From Rehmannia glutinosa (Eukaryota; Streptophyta; Magnoliopsida; Lamiales; Orobanchaceae): a stretch of DNA of 64,000 nucleotides. Position numbers and translations under genes: made by a program. The DNA lies in assembly GCA_016081115.2 (NCBI GenBank), contig CM071930.1, positions 3,391,419 to 3,455,418 on the forward strand, written 5' to 3'. The notes beneath the pieces were generated by a model that did not search any database, was not told the DNA's origin, and saw nothing but the letters and a program-made list of their open reading frames with translations. Below are positions 12,121 through 23,043 of the stretch, in pieces; within the stretch, counting starts at the first letter, position 1; each line of letters starts with the position of its first letter.

Positions 12121-12999
12121 TTTTATTACCCGTCTAATGAAAAGATGTATTAGAAAATTTGTACCTCGGGGTTTTTTGGATAATTTTCTGTTTTGGTGTC
12201 CCTTTAAAGGTGCAACTTTGTATTGAATTGTTTCATCTTTTTGGTACTTGGTGGTTTTTAGTATTTAGATATGTAGCAATGTAGTAGTTTTGGTATTAGA
12301 ATTGTCTGTGATGGATTTTTGGCGGTGTAATTACCTTTTTGGCAAAAATGAATAGAAATATATCATTCTTTGTGTCCATGAATCTATAGTTAGTTTTTTT
12401 ATTCCCTGTTTTGCGGAGCATCACTTTAGTACATAGTTATTGTACAGATTATGCATTGTTATTATCATTGTGTTGCATAAATACATGTTTATGTACTATA
12501 TGATTTCGTTGTTGGCATGTTTTGAAATCTTTGCATATTTAGTTATGATGTGTTGCATATTTAGATATGATGTGTTGCATATTTAATGAACACTTCCAAA
12601 GACATATGCAAATATATTGGGGCAAGCGAGGATGCATACTTATTGGACATCCATCCATAAATAGTATAATTTAAATGCAAATATTACGGGCGAAGCGATT
12701 TTGGTGTAAATCTAATGTGCACTTAGAAAACTTTGCAAAATCAAACAGACATAACAGATTCAGAATGTCAAAAAATCCAACAATTGTAAATTATATCAAA
12801 CAAAATAAGTACTACGGCAACATTGTAGTTCTTTTGGGGCATGTTCGATGTTATGTGTTGTAACCTCACCACATATCCCGCATCGTCTCCTTAGCTTTGT
12901 GCTTGCTTTGATCGCTTTTCTTTTTGGCTTTGCAAACGGCTTTTTATTCGGCTTCCACTTCCTTTGTTTTTTGCTTGTTTTGGTGGCAATACCGTGATG
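12121..12999. other. spacer between convergent MULE genes
   Basis: This is the 3' flank of the Ulp1-like relic and the 3' flank of the transposase relic. It contains several GCATATTTAG-type motifs near 12530-12590 and no supportable coding sequence. Confidence 0.55.
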
Positions 13000-14941
13000 T
13001 CTATTTTCGACGTGGAGCCACAATAGGTTTCCATAATTGCTTTTTGCATGTCTTGGTGGCCTCGATTGCTTGCTCGGACAACATCTTATCTTTGTGTGTC
13101 GATATTATACCCGACAATTCTTCTATCTTGTCTATCATCCCCGCGTGCAAGGGCAATGCAACAATGAAAATCTGCCCATAGATTGTTCAAAGATTTGTTT
13201 GCCTCTTCCCCCTTCAAACCGGTACAAACGTCCTCGTTGTGTGCTTTGTATCAAAGAGGTCGCTTTCATCCACCTTGTGGGTAGGTATTTTGCGGTATCG
13301 TCTTTAGATTCTTGAAAATAACGAACATATGACGACATATTAGTCCATCTTGCTCAAATTTTTGCATGTACATCTTTCGCCGACATTTCATTTTCTCTGT
13401 ACATGACTTCAAAAATGCCACCATTGTCGTCTTTGATCGAGTAAGTGGTATATCAATATCTTTGGTGACTTGTACAACTGAACATTTGTAACAAGCCTCT
13501 TCAATTTCTTTGCTTATGCGAGAAAAACTGCGTGCGTGTACTGCTGTTGCCGCATGTTTTTCAATGTCCAATGGTGTCACGCATTTTTGGACTAGAAGCC
13601 TCACATTCATTGTTCAATTTGTCAATTGCATGTCGTTGTGCCTCCATAGCATGTTTGTCAAAGTGCATAAAAAATTCAACCAAATTGACTTGAGGGTTTG
13701 TGAACCCTCCGAACCAACTATTGGTGCTCTCGGACCTTGAAGTAGTTCGTAGCGGCCCGCCCGTTACGTCCACGAAATACGCGGGGATCAACTTTGCCTA
13801 ATATCATACATTTTTTAAACCATGGATGCTCTGTTAATTGAAAATCACACATGATTTCATGCCATTTCTTTTCAAAATCAAACGGCCCATGATATTGGTC
13901 CCAAACAACAAATTTAGCCTCCGCATGAATATTTCATTCTTGGGACAAAGATACATGACCTACTTTCGAGCTCACCTTTTCCATTATATGCCACATACAT
14001 AACCTTGTGTCTTGCCTTCTTAAAAATGACATGGAATGCATTCTTCATTGCAGGATCTTGTCGGTTATAATGTAGTGTGGCTCGACCCATTGCATTCAAA
14101 AACTTTGGAACAACCAAATATATGATTCCTCCTCATCTTTCAATATTAACCTGCTGCGAATGTTATACGTCGATGATTATCAATCCCGGTGAATGGCGTG
14201 AAAACCATTTTGTACTGAAGACAGGAATAAATTAGTGCCTTGATGCATTTGGTCTTGTCTTTATGCGAACTAAATATATAAATATGCAGAGGTATATTTA
14301 TATATATACGATGTTCAATATATAAATATGCAGGTCTATTTGTAAGAATGTTTAAGAACCACATTTAATATAGCTGTGCAAAGCATTTTTATAATATCCA
14401 TATGTATGTTGCAACATATATATGTAATGCTTGATGTTATGCATCTCACCTATTTGTGTTGTATGTAGCATCGAGCGAGATGACATCACCAAAGACAAAG
14501 TATAGTTTTGAATCGATCTTTGGATCGCGAACAACCTTGTCACCGCTTTCGTTTTCATCAACAACATAATTGAAGGCCATACCGGGCATACTTCTTTCTT
14601 CTTTAGGAAATTGTTTATTATCATTTGTGCATGTTTGCCCGCGCATATGTAAGCCTTCAAGTCCCTTTTGAAATTTTTGAAATCTATTTGCAATGCACCA
14701 ACTTGTGAGTTTCCTCCAACCATTTGGCTATATCGATCTATGAGTTTTTGTTGATCAATGTTTGCCTTAGTACTGAGTCCATGATGAATTTCTTGTGTCC
14801 AAAACTCAGTTTTTGTTTACTCGAAGAAATTGTCCGTATTGTTCGGATCTCATAGAATGTGTGTGACGCTCCTCGAATTGTTTGATCACGTATGTGTTGG
14901 CATTTGTGTGTTGAAATATACATCTTCACGGCACCCAACAC
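13000..14941 (-). pseudogene. FAR1/MULE-type transposase, broken
   Basis: Pieces in order on the minus strand: TLINKNS region (14738-14941), VGALQIDFKNFKRDLKAYI (about 14620-14700), FVFGDVISLDATYNTNR with the first DDE Asp (about 14446-14520), an intron-like gap of about 220 bases, YKMVFTPFTGIDNHRR (about 14150-14220), QDPAMKNA with the second-Asp region (about 14030), GPLRTTSRSESTNSWF and LVEFFMHFDKHAMEAQR (13600-13780), and a SWIM-like C-terminus DGLICRHMFVIF near 13330. Order and motifs match plant FAR1-related MULE transposases. Several frameshifts separate the pieces, and the N-terminal FAR1 DNA-binding zinc finger is not visible. Confidence 0.8.
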
Positions 14942-16214
14942 GACCTAGGATGCTCTTTTAAGCTTTCTTTAGTTTTACCCCCTTATCGTAAATGCACTTA
15001 AATTATCTCGAACGCAGTTACTAATATTTTGTAACCTTCTCATTTGCAAACAATGTCTCGCACACGTATTGCCTTATTTTTATAGCATCTAGATGTACTC
15101 CTACGTATATCAAAACCATTTGGTTGATGCATAGTTCTTATAGAATTGAATACCATCATCTAATGTATTGAATTGCATTCCAATTCGAGGTATTTTCTCT
15201 GCTCAATCTTGGGGATCCGAGATTTGGTAGATCCGGAGATATGACAAGCCTCTGCACGGGGCTTATATCATCATTACTGGGCAAACACAAATATACAATG
15301 AAAGTGTTCTATATATGCAATATTACATCTCTTTATATGCACCAAAAACCCAATCCTATATAGCCCCCCTGTTTTCCCCTTTGACTATGATTAAATTACT
15401 CTCACCCACGTATAAACAATAAACACATGATATATATGCGGTGGTACACTTTGATATCTATCTCGCAAAACCATATTACCACATTTTGTCCACGTGTGTA
15501 GAGAGTATATATGCAATAAATCATTGCTATGTATGTATCGTAATTATACTATTTATGCATTATAATTTATGTATAGAGCAAGTATTCACCGATTCGAACT
15601 TCATCTTCTTCATTGAAGCTCTTACGATTTTAAGATTTGAATCTAATTACCTTGTCTTGGTTATGCTTTGAAATTCATTTTTCAACATGTGCGGTGTATT
15701 TATATTGTTTAACGTTACCCATGAGTATTCGATTTTCATCTACTCAATAATTTTACATACCTTCACCGCTTCTTCATTGAAGTCGAAGGTTCTTCAACCT
15801 CCATTGTTGCGAGAATGCCCCGTAGTTTGCGATGATTCTCCAAATGGATTCAATTCCATATTATTTCACTATTTTTATGTGTTCTCGTCTTTTGAAGCTT
15901 TGGTTATGGAGATCGACGTGATTCTACAGAGATTTACGTGGTTATGGAAATCGCCGTGATTTTTGAGAGATTTACGTAATTTCCACAACTTGCCGCGAAT
16001 TATGGTGTGAGAGACTGGAGAATCAGCGAGAAGATTGTCTTCCATGTGCTTGAGAATAATTGATGTTTATTGACTATATTACCCTAGCTTAATAAAAGTA
16101 AACTATTAATGCTATGTTTATCTATTGAATCTCGGCCATTGTTTAATAATGATGGATGGATGGGATGAGTCCATTGTGTCTCACCTATAACAATGGTCTC
16201 ACTTGATCCTCCCC
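14942..16214. other. MULE 3' flank without gene
   Basis: This is AT-rich DNA between the transposase start and the right MULE end, with TATATGCA-type motifs at 15290-15560. ORFs of 76-90 residues here have no recognisable motif. A direct repeat with GAGATTTACGTGGTTATGGA and GAGATTTACGTAATTTCC lies near 15930-15985. The terminal inverted repeat occupies about the last 60 bases. Confidence 0.5.
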
Positions 16215-17373
16215 CTATATATATATAATACCAGAAGTACGAAATAAAGATTTTTCCGCTCTTCTTTACTTCTTATATTGGGAAAATTTTATAATCAAAT
16301 ATTTATTTATATTTTTAATCGAATTTGTAGTATTTATTAATATTTCGACAATGTTATGTAAACATATAATTAAAAATATGTTTAGGAAAAAACTGACAAA
16401 ATCTTACCTTAAAATAAAATTCATCAATCTAGAAATTTATTACCTTACAATGAATGGACAATAATTTGTTCAATGCGATAACTTTTTTCAAACTGTATAA
16501 CACAAAATGGACATCTATGTATTACCTTTAAGAAAAAAAAATCTTATTCAAATATTTACCTAAAACAAAATTCGTCCGCGCATTGCATTTTTAAATAAAC
16601 TTCCTAGATAAACTTTCTCGAGTTGTGAAAAATTCCATCTTATTCTATAATTTCTTTTGATTGATGAGTGATTACAACAATTTATTATTGATCAAAATGA
16701 GAAAACTCAAGGGGTCTACAACTATTGAGAATGGACTAAGATGTCAATGATATGATTTCTAATTCTCTGTTTCAGTTATATAATGTTTATATTCATAATT
16801 TATTTAGTGTATTATAATGATATTGTTGTAAAAATTGTGGTAATACATTTATGGTTTATATCTAATGAAAAACAGTTTGCTATAAATTTTTATTCATGAT
16901 TTTTTCTGCCATATTATTTTGAATAATATCTCAACTCAAATTTTATCAATTGATTATTGAAATATTTATTCATTTTTCTTTAAAAGTGTATAGTCAATAG
17001 AATAAAAAATGTCTATTATATAACAAGCATATTCACAAGGGTTCGGGCCTTTTCTCTTTCTCATTAGTCACTATAAGAAAACAAAAATACAATTGCACCA
17101 TTAACACTCTATTATCTTGAATTATCCACATGTTAATTCTATGATATGAACCGGTCTATTTTTTTTCTTACTAAGTTATACCATATAATAAGAAATTGCA
17201 AGTTTATGTGTAGGTGGGGAAAAAACATTAAGATCATCTTTATGTGTTTTTATATCATATGTATGAATAAATTTATGAATTGATTCTTGAAATTTTGATT
17301 TAATTTAGAATTAAAACACTTGAATGATTAGTTTTCACACAATTAATTAAAGTATTGAAATCACAATAAGAAA

Positions 17374-17374
17374 T

Positions 17375-17405
<31 letters not shown>

Positions 17406-17420
17406 AACAACAACAACAAC

Positions 17421-17482
<62 letters not shown>
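17374..17482. repeat. compound (CAA)n(TAA)n microsatellite
   Basis: A run of about fifteen CAA units, with one interruption, passes into about twenty TAA units. The minus-strand poly-leucine ORF across it is only the repeat read in frame. Confidence 0.95.
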
Positions 17483-17484
<2 letters not shown>

Positions 17485-18140
17485 TGCATTTAATTTATTA
17501 CTATCTTGTCTTTATATCATTTGCAAAGTTTTGGTACTTTGTATGTTTGTAAAAAAAATGAATTATTAGGTTCCGCATGCACAAATCATCTCTCAGAAAA
17601 AGTCCGGAAAACCTATAAACAATGAAATTTTTGAATTGAACATTGGAACCTATCCATTTAAAGAACACCTTTCAGTGATAATGGTATTTATTGACTATAT
17701 ATTACTTGACTTCAGACTCTTTAAGCCGTCCATAATATGTTTGAGAAAAAATATTGGAAATATTTGTTAGATGATGTTTTCTGCAAAGAACGTCAATTGA
17801 GAAAAATGCCAAGGTATCAACAAACTGTTTTGGCTAATGTTATAATTATATTGAATTATTAAAATTTACTATATTTAATTGACCCTTTTAATCGATACAT
17901 TTGATGTTTTCCAGAATTAAATTTGAAATTTAAGTCTATAATTGAAAATGTAAATTTTCTAGATAAATTTTATTTTTTTACTTTATATGAATATTTCATT
18001 ATTAAAATAAAGTAATAAATACCAACTCATGTTAATAGATAGTTTCAGTATAAACCAATAAAATAAAATAATAATACACGTAAATAATAATAAAAATAAT
18101 AATACATGTGAATAATAATAAAATAATAATACAAATAATA

Positions 18141-18171
18141 ATACACGTGCAACGCACTGCGGGATTACTAG
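18141..18171 (+). other. Helitron 3' terminus
   Basis: A degenerate hairpin, CACGTGCAACGCACTGCGGG, is followed by ATTACTAG and then a host T. The end matches the CTRR rule and resembles the intact terminus at 48305-48331. Confidence 0.65.
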
Positions 18172-19296
18172 TTGCATTTAAATCACTAACAAAGTTATCA
18201 TACTTATTGGTGAAGTAAGTTCACACTTCAATTCTCTACGTGTTAGATAAAAGAATTTGATATAAAATTAATTTCATGGGATAAACTTTAATAATTTGAC
18301 AATCATGAATTTTAGTTATTTGAATTTAAAAGTGACGAATATTTTTTGATGGATGGATGTGACTGAACGTTTTATTCAATAAACAAGAAAAAGAAAAAGA
18401 TTAAATTCAATCAATGAAAACTTTAATCACCTTAATCATAGTTGAAATAGTAACAAATCCACACGTTGATGGAGGAGAAAAAGAAGAATAAAGAGAGGGC
18501 GACAAAAGTTCTTTTTACTTTTATTTTTTATTTTTCTTTTTCATTTTGAATGTTTTGTCATGTATATTGCTAAGGATGGCACATTAATTGTAATATTAAA
18601 CAAGATTCAACCATTAAAGTACTTTAAAGAAATTAGAGGACAAAGAGTTGCGATTGAAAGATATATGGACAGAATGTTGTCAATTTTGACCTGGTCCAAT
18701 GGGCCAACTCGTCCAGCCCGATTTTTTTACCGGACTAGGCTGTGATATTCCAAGCCTAAAAAATGTTGGACCTCAAAAGCCCAGCCCGACAGGCCCGAAA
18801 AAATCGGATCGGTCCCGCTGGCCTGAGGTTTCGGTTCATTTTTTATGCTCTAGACCGGACTTTGAAAATAGAGATCAGGTTACTGTTTGGCCCGACGGGC
18901 TGGCTCTGGCTATTTGACACCTACTTATACCTCATCAACCGAAGATAGTGACGGTTGAAAGTGGAATTAATTCAATTAGTAAAAAAGGTAGTTGGAATTT
19001 TCTATTTTTGTTTTTTGAGCAAATAAAGGGAATTTTATTATAAATGAATCATAATCAGCCAGTACATATGGACTCAATCAAATACGCACATAGCAAGAGC
19101 CAAAATAGTTACATCTTCAGAATTTCTATTATTATTTTGAATTACATGCAACACATAAATATTTTTCTAAATATACATTTAAAATTAATTATATATAAAA
19201 TATATTACAAATAATCTGAAATATGACAACAAAAATATAATGTAAAATTCAAATTGATTATTAGTTGAGTATGAAGAAAATATGATAAATCGTGTT
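18172..19296. other. intergenic, with GCCCGAC-type interspersed repeat
   Basis: No gene is supportable. At about 18690-18925 GGGCC/GCCCG-rich sequence such as AGCCCGACAGGCCCG recurs, an interspersed repeat type also seen at 56070-56110 and 59890-60130. ORFs across it are compositional artefacts. Confidence 0.5.
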
Positions 19297-19769
19297 TGGT
19301 TCCTTTACGTTTTTATGCCTCAGGCTTTATTTCCTTGTTATTTTACTGGACATGTGTCTGTTTCTCATAGGTTGAGTTTGTTAGAATATTCAGGTAGTTA
19401 TTCTTCGCGTGTTCTGTGCACAATTCTGAGCTAAGACTGCTATATATATTTCTGCAGCTCATTCTGTATTCCTTATGCTCATATGAATACAATTTCTTTC
19501 TCAACAAGTTTGTGATGGTTTCAATAAGTACTGTAAAAATCGGCCTAGGCGGCTGCCTAGGCGCTAGATGCCCCTAGGCCGATCCGATTTTCCCAAAATC
19601 GGCAAAAAAATCGATCTGGGCAAAAATCGGCCTAGGCGCCCAAAAAATCGGAAACAATCGGGAAAAACTTGGTGTTTCTAGGCGCCGGGCTAGGCGTCCG
19701 GTTGCCGCCCGACTAGCGCCTAGCGATTTCTGCAACCTTGGCTTCAATACATATTACTGGAATTTAACA
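19297..19769 (+). repeat. Copia-1 left LTR (with MITE inside)
   Basis: Matches the right copy at 29580-29818 over its length apart from the inserted 214 bp and scattered substitutions. It ends in AATTTAACA, and the primer-binding site begins at the next base. Confidence 0.7.
19527..19740. mobile_element. GC-rich MITE inside Copia-1 LTR
   Basis: The insertion is proved by comparison with the right LTR, which lacks it. It is flanked by TTTCAATA and CTTCAATA, a likely 8-9 bp target duplication, which suits a Mutator- or hAT-type MITE. The interior repeats GCCTAGGCG, CGCCTAG and AAAATCGG in both orientations; similar sequence is common in plant genomes. Confidence 0.65.
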
Positions 19770-19782
19770 TGGTATCAAAAGC
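19770..19782 (+). other. Copia-1 primer-binding site
   Basis: TGGTATCAAAAGC lies immediately downstream of the left LTR and matches the 3' end of plant initiator-Met tRNA, the usual Copia primer, with one mismatch to the common form. Confidence 0.8.
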
Positions 19783-19860
19783 TTAGGTTTTCTTCAATGG
19801 TGTCTTGCAGAGACCCTACTGTGTGACCAGTTCTTAACACTGATTTGGAGCTCAAAGAGA

Positions 19861-20848
19861 ATGACCCTCTGCATCTTCAAAGTTCATATCACCCTGGTGC
19901 ATCGTTGGTCATTACCTTACAGGTAATAATTATTGATTTGGAGCCGATCCATGAGGATTGTTTTGGGTGCTAAAACAAAACTAGGATTTATTGATGGTAG
20001 GATTGTACCACCTAAGATTGATTCACCACAATATGATCGATGGAAAAAGGTAGATTACTTGATAATTTCATGGATTTTGAGCTCAATTTTGAAAGATATT
20101 GTAGATGCTTTTTATGTATGTCGATTCGACAAAAGCCTTATGAGATGACCTAGCTGAAAGATTTGGTAAGTGTAATGGACCATTGTTGTATCAACTAAAG
20201 AAGAATATATGTAACCTAAAACAGGGAAATATGAGTGTTGTGGTCTATTACACCAAATTGAAGAAACTATGGGATGAGTTGATCTGTATAGATCCTTTAC
20301 TTGTCCGTAGCTGTGGGGTAAGCAAAGATTTATCTGAGAGGGAAATGAAAGATAGCTTGGTTTAATTTTTGATGGGATTAAATGATAGCTAAGATAGTGT
20401 GAGAATCATGTATTGTTAAAGGATCTATTTCCTAGCATCAACAAGGCATTCAATGATCTTAAGGGTTGAAAGACATAGAGATATTCAGGGGAATCTTATT
20501 GATATTGTTGAGAATTCAACCTTAATCAGCAGGGCAAATGTTCCTACCAGCAACAATTTTACACGAGGAGGATCTAATGGTGCACCTTATGAAAGGAACA
20601 AGAACAATAATTTTAGGAGAAGTAAGGAAGAAAAGGCCAAACTCTTGTGTAAACACTGCAACATAAATGGTCATGGTATTTCAGAATGTTTTAAGTTGCA
20701 TGATATCCAGATTGGTATAAAATATTTCAAGGAACAAAAGAACAAGCAATCAGTTGTTAACCTTGTTGATGACTTGATTCAGGCCACAAAGCACCTGACA
20801 AGACCCCTACTATTGAGGAAGGAAATGGACGCCAGTTCACTGATATGA
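19861..20848 (+). pseudogene. Copia-1 gag
   Basis: Gag begins near ATGACCCTCTGCATC (NDPLHLQSS-like) and shows WSRSMRIVLGAKTKLGFIDGR at about 19938-20000, the Retrotran_gag_3/UBN2 pattern of Copia Gag. Further on, LKQGNMSVVVYYTKLKKLWDEL is typical of the middle. The zinc knuckle CKHCNINGHGISEC at about 20648 has all of Cys-x2-Cys-x4-His-x4-Cys. At least three frame changes and stops separate the pieces. Gag would package element RNA. Confidence 0.8.
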
Positions 20849-21561
20849 GCAGCATCATATAGCAAGAGATTGTCAAATATATGTCTGCTAAAATGAATGG
20901 AGGGTCTAATGCACTTGAATCTAATTTCAGTTTTGCCAGCTTTGCTGATTTTGATGGTAAGCTTGCTTCTCACCCAATTTACTACACATTATCTATGCAA
21001 GAGAACATTGGTAATGGCTCGTTGGTGTTGAACACTGGTGCTAGTAGACACATGTGTTCCAACCCCCAGCCACTGTTTACTTACCAGATGGCGCAACGAA
21101 ACTTGTACACATGCAGGCACCAACACAATTACCCCGGATTTAACACTCATTGATGAGGTTTTTGTTCCCAGCTTTAGATATAACCTTCTTTCTGTGGCAC
21201 AACTGGCACACCAAGCTAACCGTAAGTGCGCTTTTCTTGCGACTCCTTGTGTTTTCAGGCCCTACATAATGAGAAAGTATTGGCTGTTGGAAAGCCATCT
21301 GGGAGACTTTTCATACTTCAACAAGATACATCTATTTCTGAACTATCTAAGCAGCTTTCTAATTGTAATGTTGCTAACAACATCTGTACTGAGGATTTTG
21401 ATCTCTAGCACAAACGTTTTGGCCATGCTTCTATTCATTTGTTGTAACATTTACCTTTTCTTAAACATTTATATACCCCTGTTATGGGCAAGTTATAACA
21501 GTCATGTGATGTTTGCCATAAATCTAAACAACATAGGCTTGTTTTTCCTCTCAGTGACATA
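20849..21561 (+). pseudogene. Copia-1 protease and pre-integrase region
   Basis: LVLNTGASRHMCS at about 21027-21065 is the protease active-site region, with Asn in place of the catalytic Asp (normally D-T/S-G-A). Then RYNLLSVAQLA at 21175-21215 and, after frame changes, HKRFGHASIHLL (about 21405) and CDVCHKSKQHRL (about 21510), which is the HHCC zinc-binding region of integrase. Translation then reads PLSDIHT and is cut by the Copia-2 target site CATAC. Confidence 0.8.
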
Positions 21562-21566
21562 CATAC

Positions 21567-23029
21567 TGTAAGTCCAAGCGGCTACGATAATCTAGAGGGG
21601 GGGTGAATAGATTATCTCCATCTTTTCGATTTCGCCCTCCTTTTAAAACCGAATGCTCAAATACAATAATAAAGGTGCGGAATATAAACAACACACGTCA
21701 ATTTAAAGAGGTTCAACCCACCTAGGGCCTAATCCTCTACCACCCCAGATATCCGGGATGGATTTCGAAAAGAAAAAGAATTTTATTAATTGCCAAAATT
21801 AATACAAATTCAACTTACAACACCTTAAAGAGCACCACACTCTTCTTCAACAACACCTTTGGAGATTACCACAATCTCCCTTTGAAGATTACCACAATCT
21901 TCCTTCAACGGCACCTTGTGAAGATTACCACAATCTTCAACCTTGAAGAATACCAAATTCTTCAACACCTCAATAAGAAGATTACCACAATCTTCTTCAC
22001 CTATCACCTAGATCATCCAAGTGTGCTCTTACCACAAGAACACTCACAAGGATATCTTGTGTTTGAATGATAACCAAAAATCAAGATTACAACTCAATAA
22101 TGAATATTACAATTTGAGTGCGAAGTGTAATCAAGAAAAGCCTAGACCTCAAAGATGTGAAAGTGATAAGCTAGGCAATTTTACAACAAGAATAATAACA
22201 ATGGAAGACCAAGTGTTTGCTTGAAGTGTATCTTGTTGTGTTGTATCACAATTGTTATTATGGTTGCTCCAAAACTTCCTCTATTTATAGGAGATGATTG
22301 ATCAAGCATAGGCTCCTCTTGGGGATTGAAAATCTGAGAAAAATACAATTGAAATCAAGAATATAGCTATTAGAAATCAATCCCACAATTTAAGGAAATG
22401 TGTTTTCTTTGTCAAACGGTCATATTTTTTTGTCAATACACAGGCGCCGGTCGCAGAAATAGACGTTGGAAAAATACACAAAAAAAAACAGGCGCGACGG
22501 TCGACGTCTACCTCGGCCGGTCGACCATCACCCCAACCGGTCCCCCTCATGGATATTGCAAAGATTAAAAGTTCATTTCAAACACACTTGCAGTGCGGTC
22601 GCGCACCACAGCGGCGACGGTCGCCGGCCGGTCGCCTTGATGCGGCGGTCGACCGCTTGTTTTCCTTCCGTCTCATTTTCTGTTTCTAAAAACATCTTCA
22701 GGTACGGGTTGCCCTATAGGGCGACCGGTCGACCACGAGACAGAAATGTTGTCCAATTTTTGTTGAAAATAAAACTCAAGAAATGCTCCGAAAATTGTGT
22801 AAAAACATTTTAAACCGATCGAGAGTATTTAGACAACATTTAGGAACCTGTTATAGGAGTAAAAACTCATTTATAAAAGTGTTGTCCATTTTTAATAAAC
22901 TTGAGAAAATACTCCGGAAAATATTAAAACCATTTTAAATCATTTAGGAGTATTTGGACAACCTTTAAAAACATTGTTTTGGTGATAAAATAAAATCATC
23001 AAAATTAAGATAAAAACATGTATCAAACA
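21567..23029 (-). repeat. Copia-2 3' LTR
   Basis: On the minus strand it starts TGTTTGATACATG and ends GGACTTACA. It is about 1463 bp and aligns end to end with 27931-29401. Differences are few outside the CpG-rich cassette at about 22440-22750. Confidence 0.92.
22440..22750. repeat. CpG-rich palindromic cassette in Copia-2 3' LTR
   Basis: Repeated GGTCGACC, ACCGGT and GCGACGGTCG motifs surround short ordinary stretches. Aligned to 28798-29125 it shows many small indels and substitutions, unlike the flanking LTR. Confidence 0.85.
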
Positions 23030-23043
23030 ATCTCCCCCTTTTT
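23030..23043 (-). other. Copia-2 polypurine tract
   Basis: AAAAAGGGGGAGAT on the minus strand directly abuts the 3' LTR start TGTTTG. It primes plus-strand DNA synthesis in this class. Confidence 0.85.

Larger units (their letters stand above)
7556..16214. mobile_element. Mutator-like element (MULE) with Ulp1 and FAR1-type genes
   Basis: The element sits between two (TA)n tracts (7529-7555 and 16215-16228), which probably hide the target duplication. Its ends are diverged inverted repeats: the left has TTCAAGTGTGAC then GGTGAGACCAAGTGGACTC, and the right, reversed, has ATCAAGTGAGACC then GGTGAGACACAATGGACTC. Inside are an Ulp1-like protease relic on plus and a FAR1/MULE transposase relic on minus, tail to tail. 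MULEs carrying Ulp1-like domains are known in plants (the Kaonashi group). Both genes are broken, so the element cannot now move itself. Confidence 0.75.
7021..18171 (+). mobile_element. Helitron-like element, interrupted by MULE
   Basis: The left end is A followed by TCTATATATATAATAGCATA at 7021, a plant Helitron 5' end. The right end is a degenerate hairpin CACGTGCAACGCACTGCGGG and ATTACTAG at 18168-18171 followed by T, a Helitron CTRR terminus. Between them lie AT-rich repeats, the MULE 7556-16214, and 2 kb of non-coding DNA. A second copy of the 5'-terminal motif (ATTTTTCCGCTCTTCTTTAC) begins around 16215, so the segment could be two overlapping Helitrons. No Rep or helicase sequence is visible; it would be non-autonomous. 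Confidence 0.55.
16215..18171. other. Helitron 3' segment, non-coding
   Basis: AT-rich DNA without a gene. It opens with a copy of the Helitron 5' motif that also appears at 7021 and ends with the Helitron 3' hairpin and CTAG. It contains a compound microsatellite at 17374-17482. Confidence 0.5.

Noticed and set aside
17300..17485. poly-leucine ORF on minus strand
   Set aside because: It is the (CAA)n(TAA)n microsatellite read on the opposite strand.
18560..18948. overlapping ORFs near 18.7 kb
   Set aside because: They are translations of an interspersed GGGCC/GCCCG repeat and have no domain.
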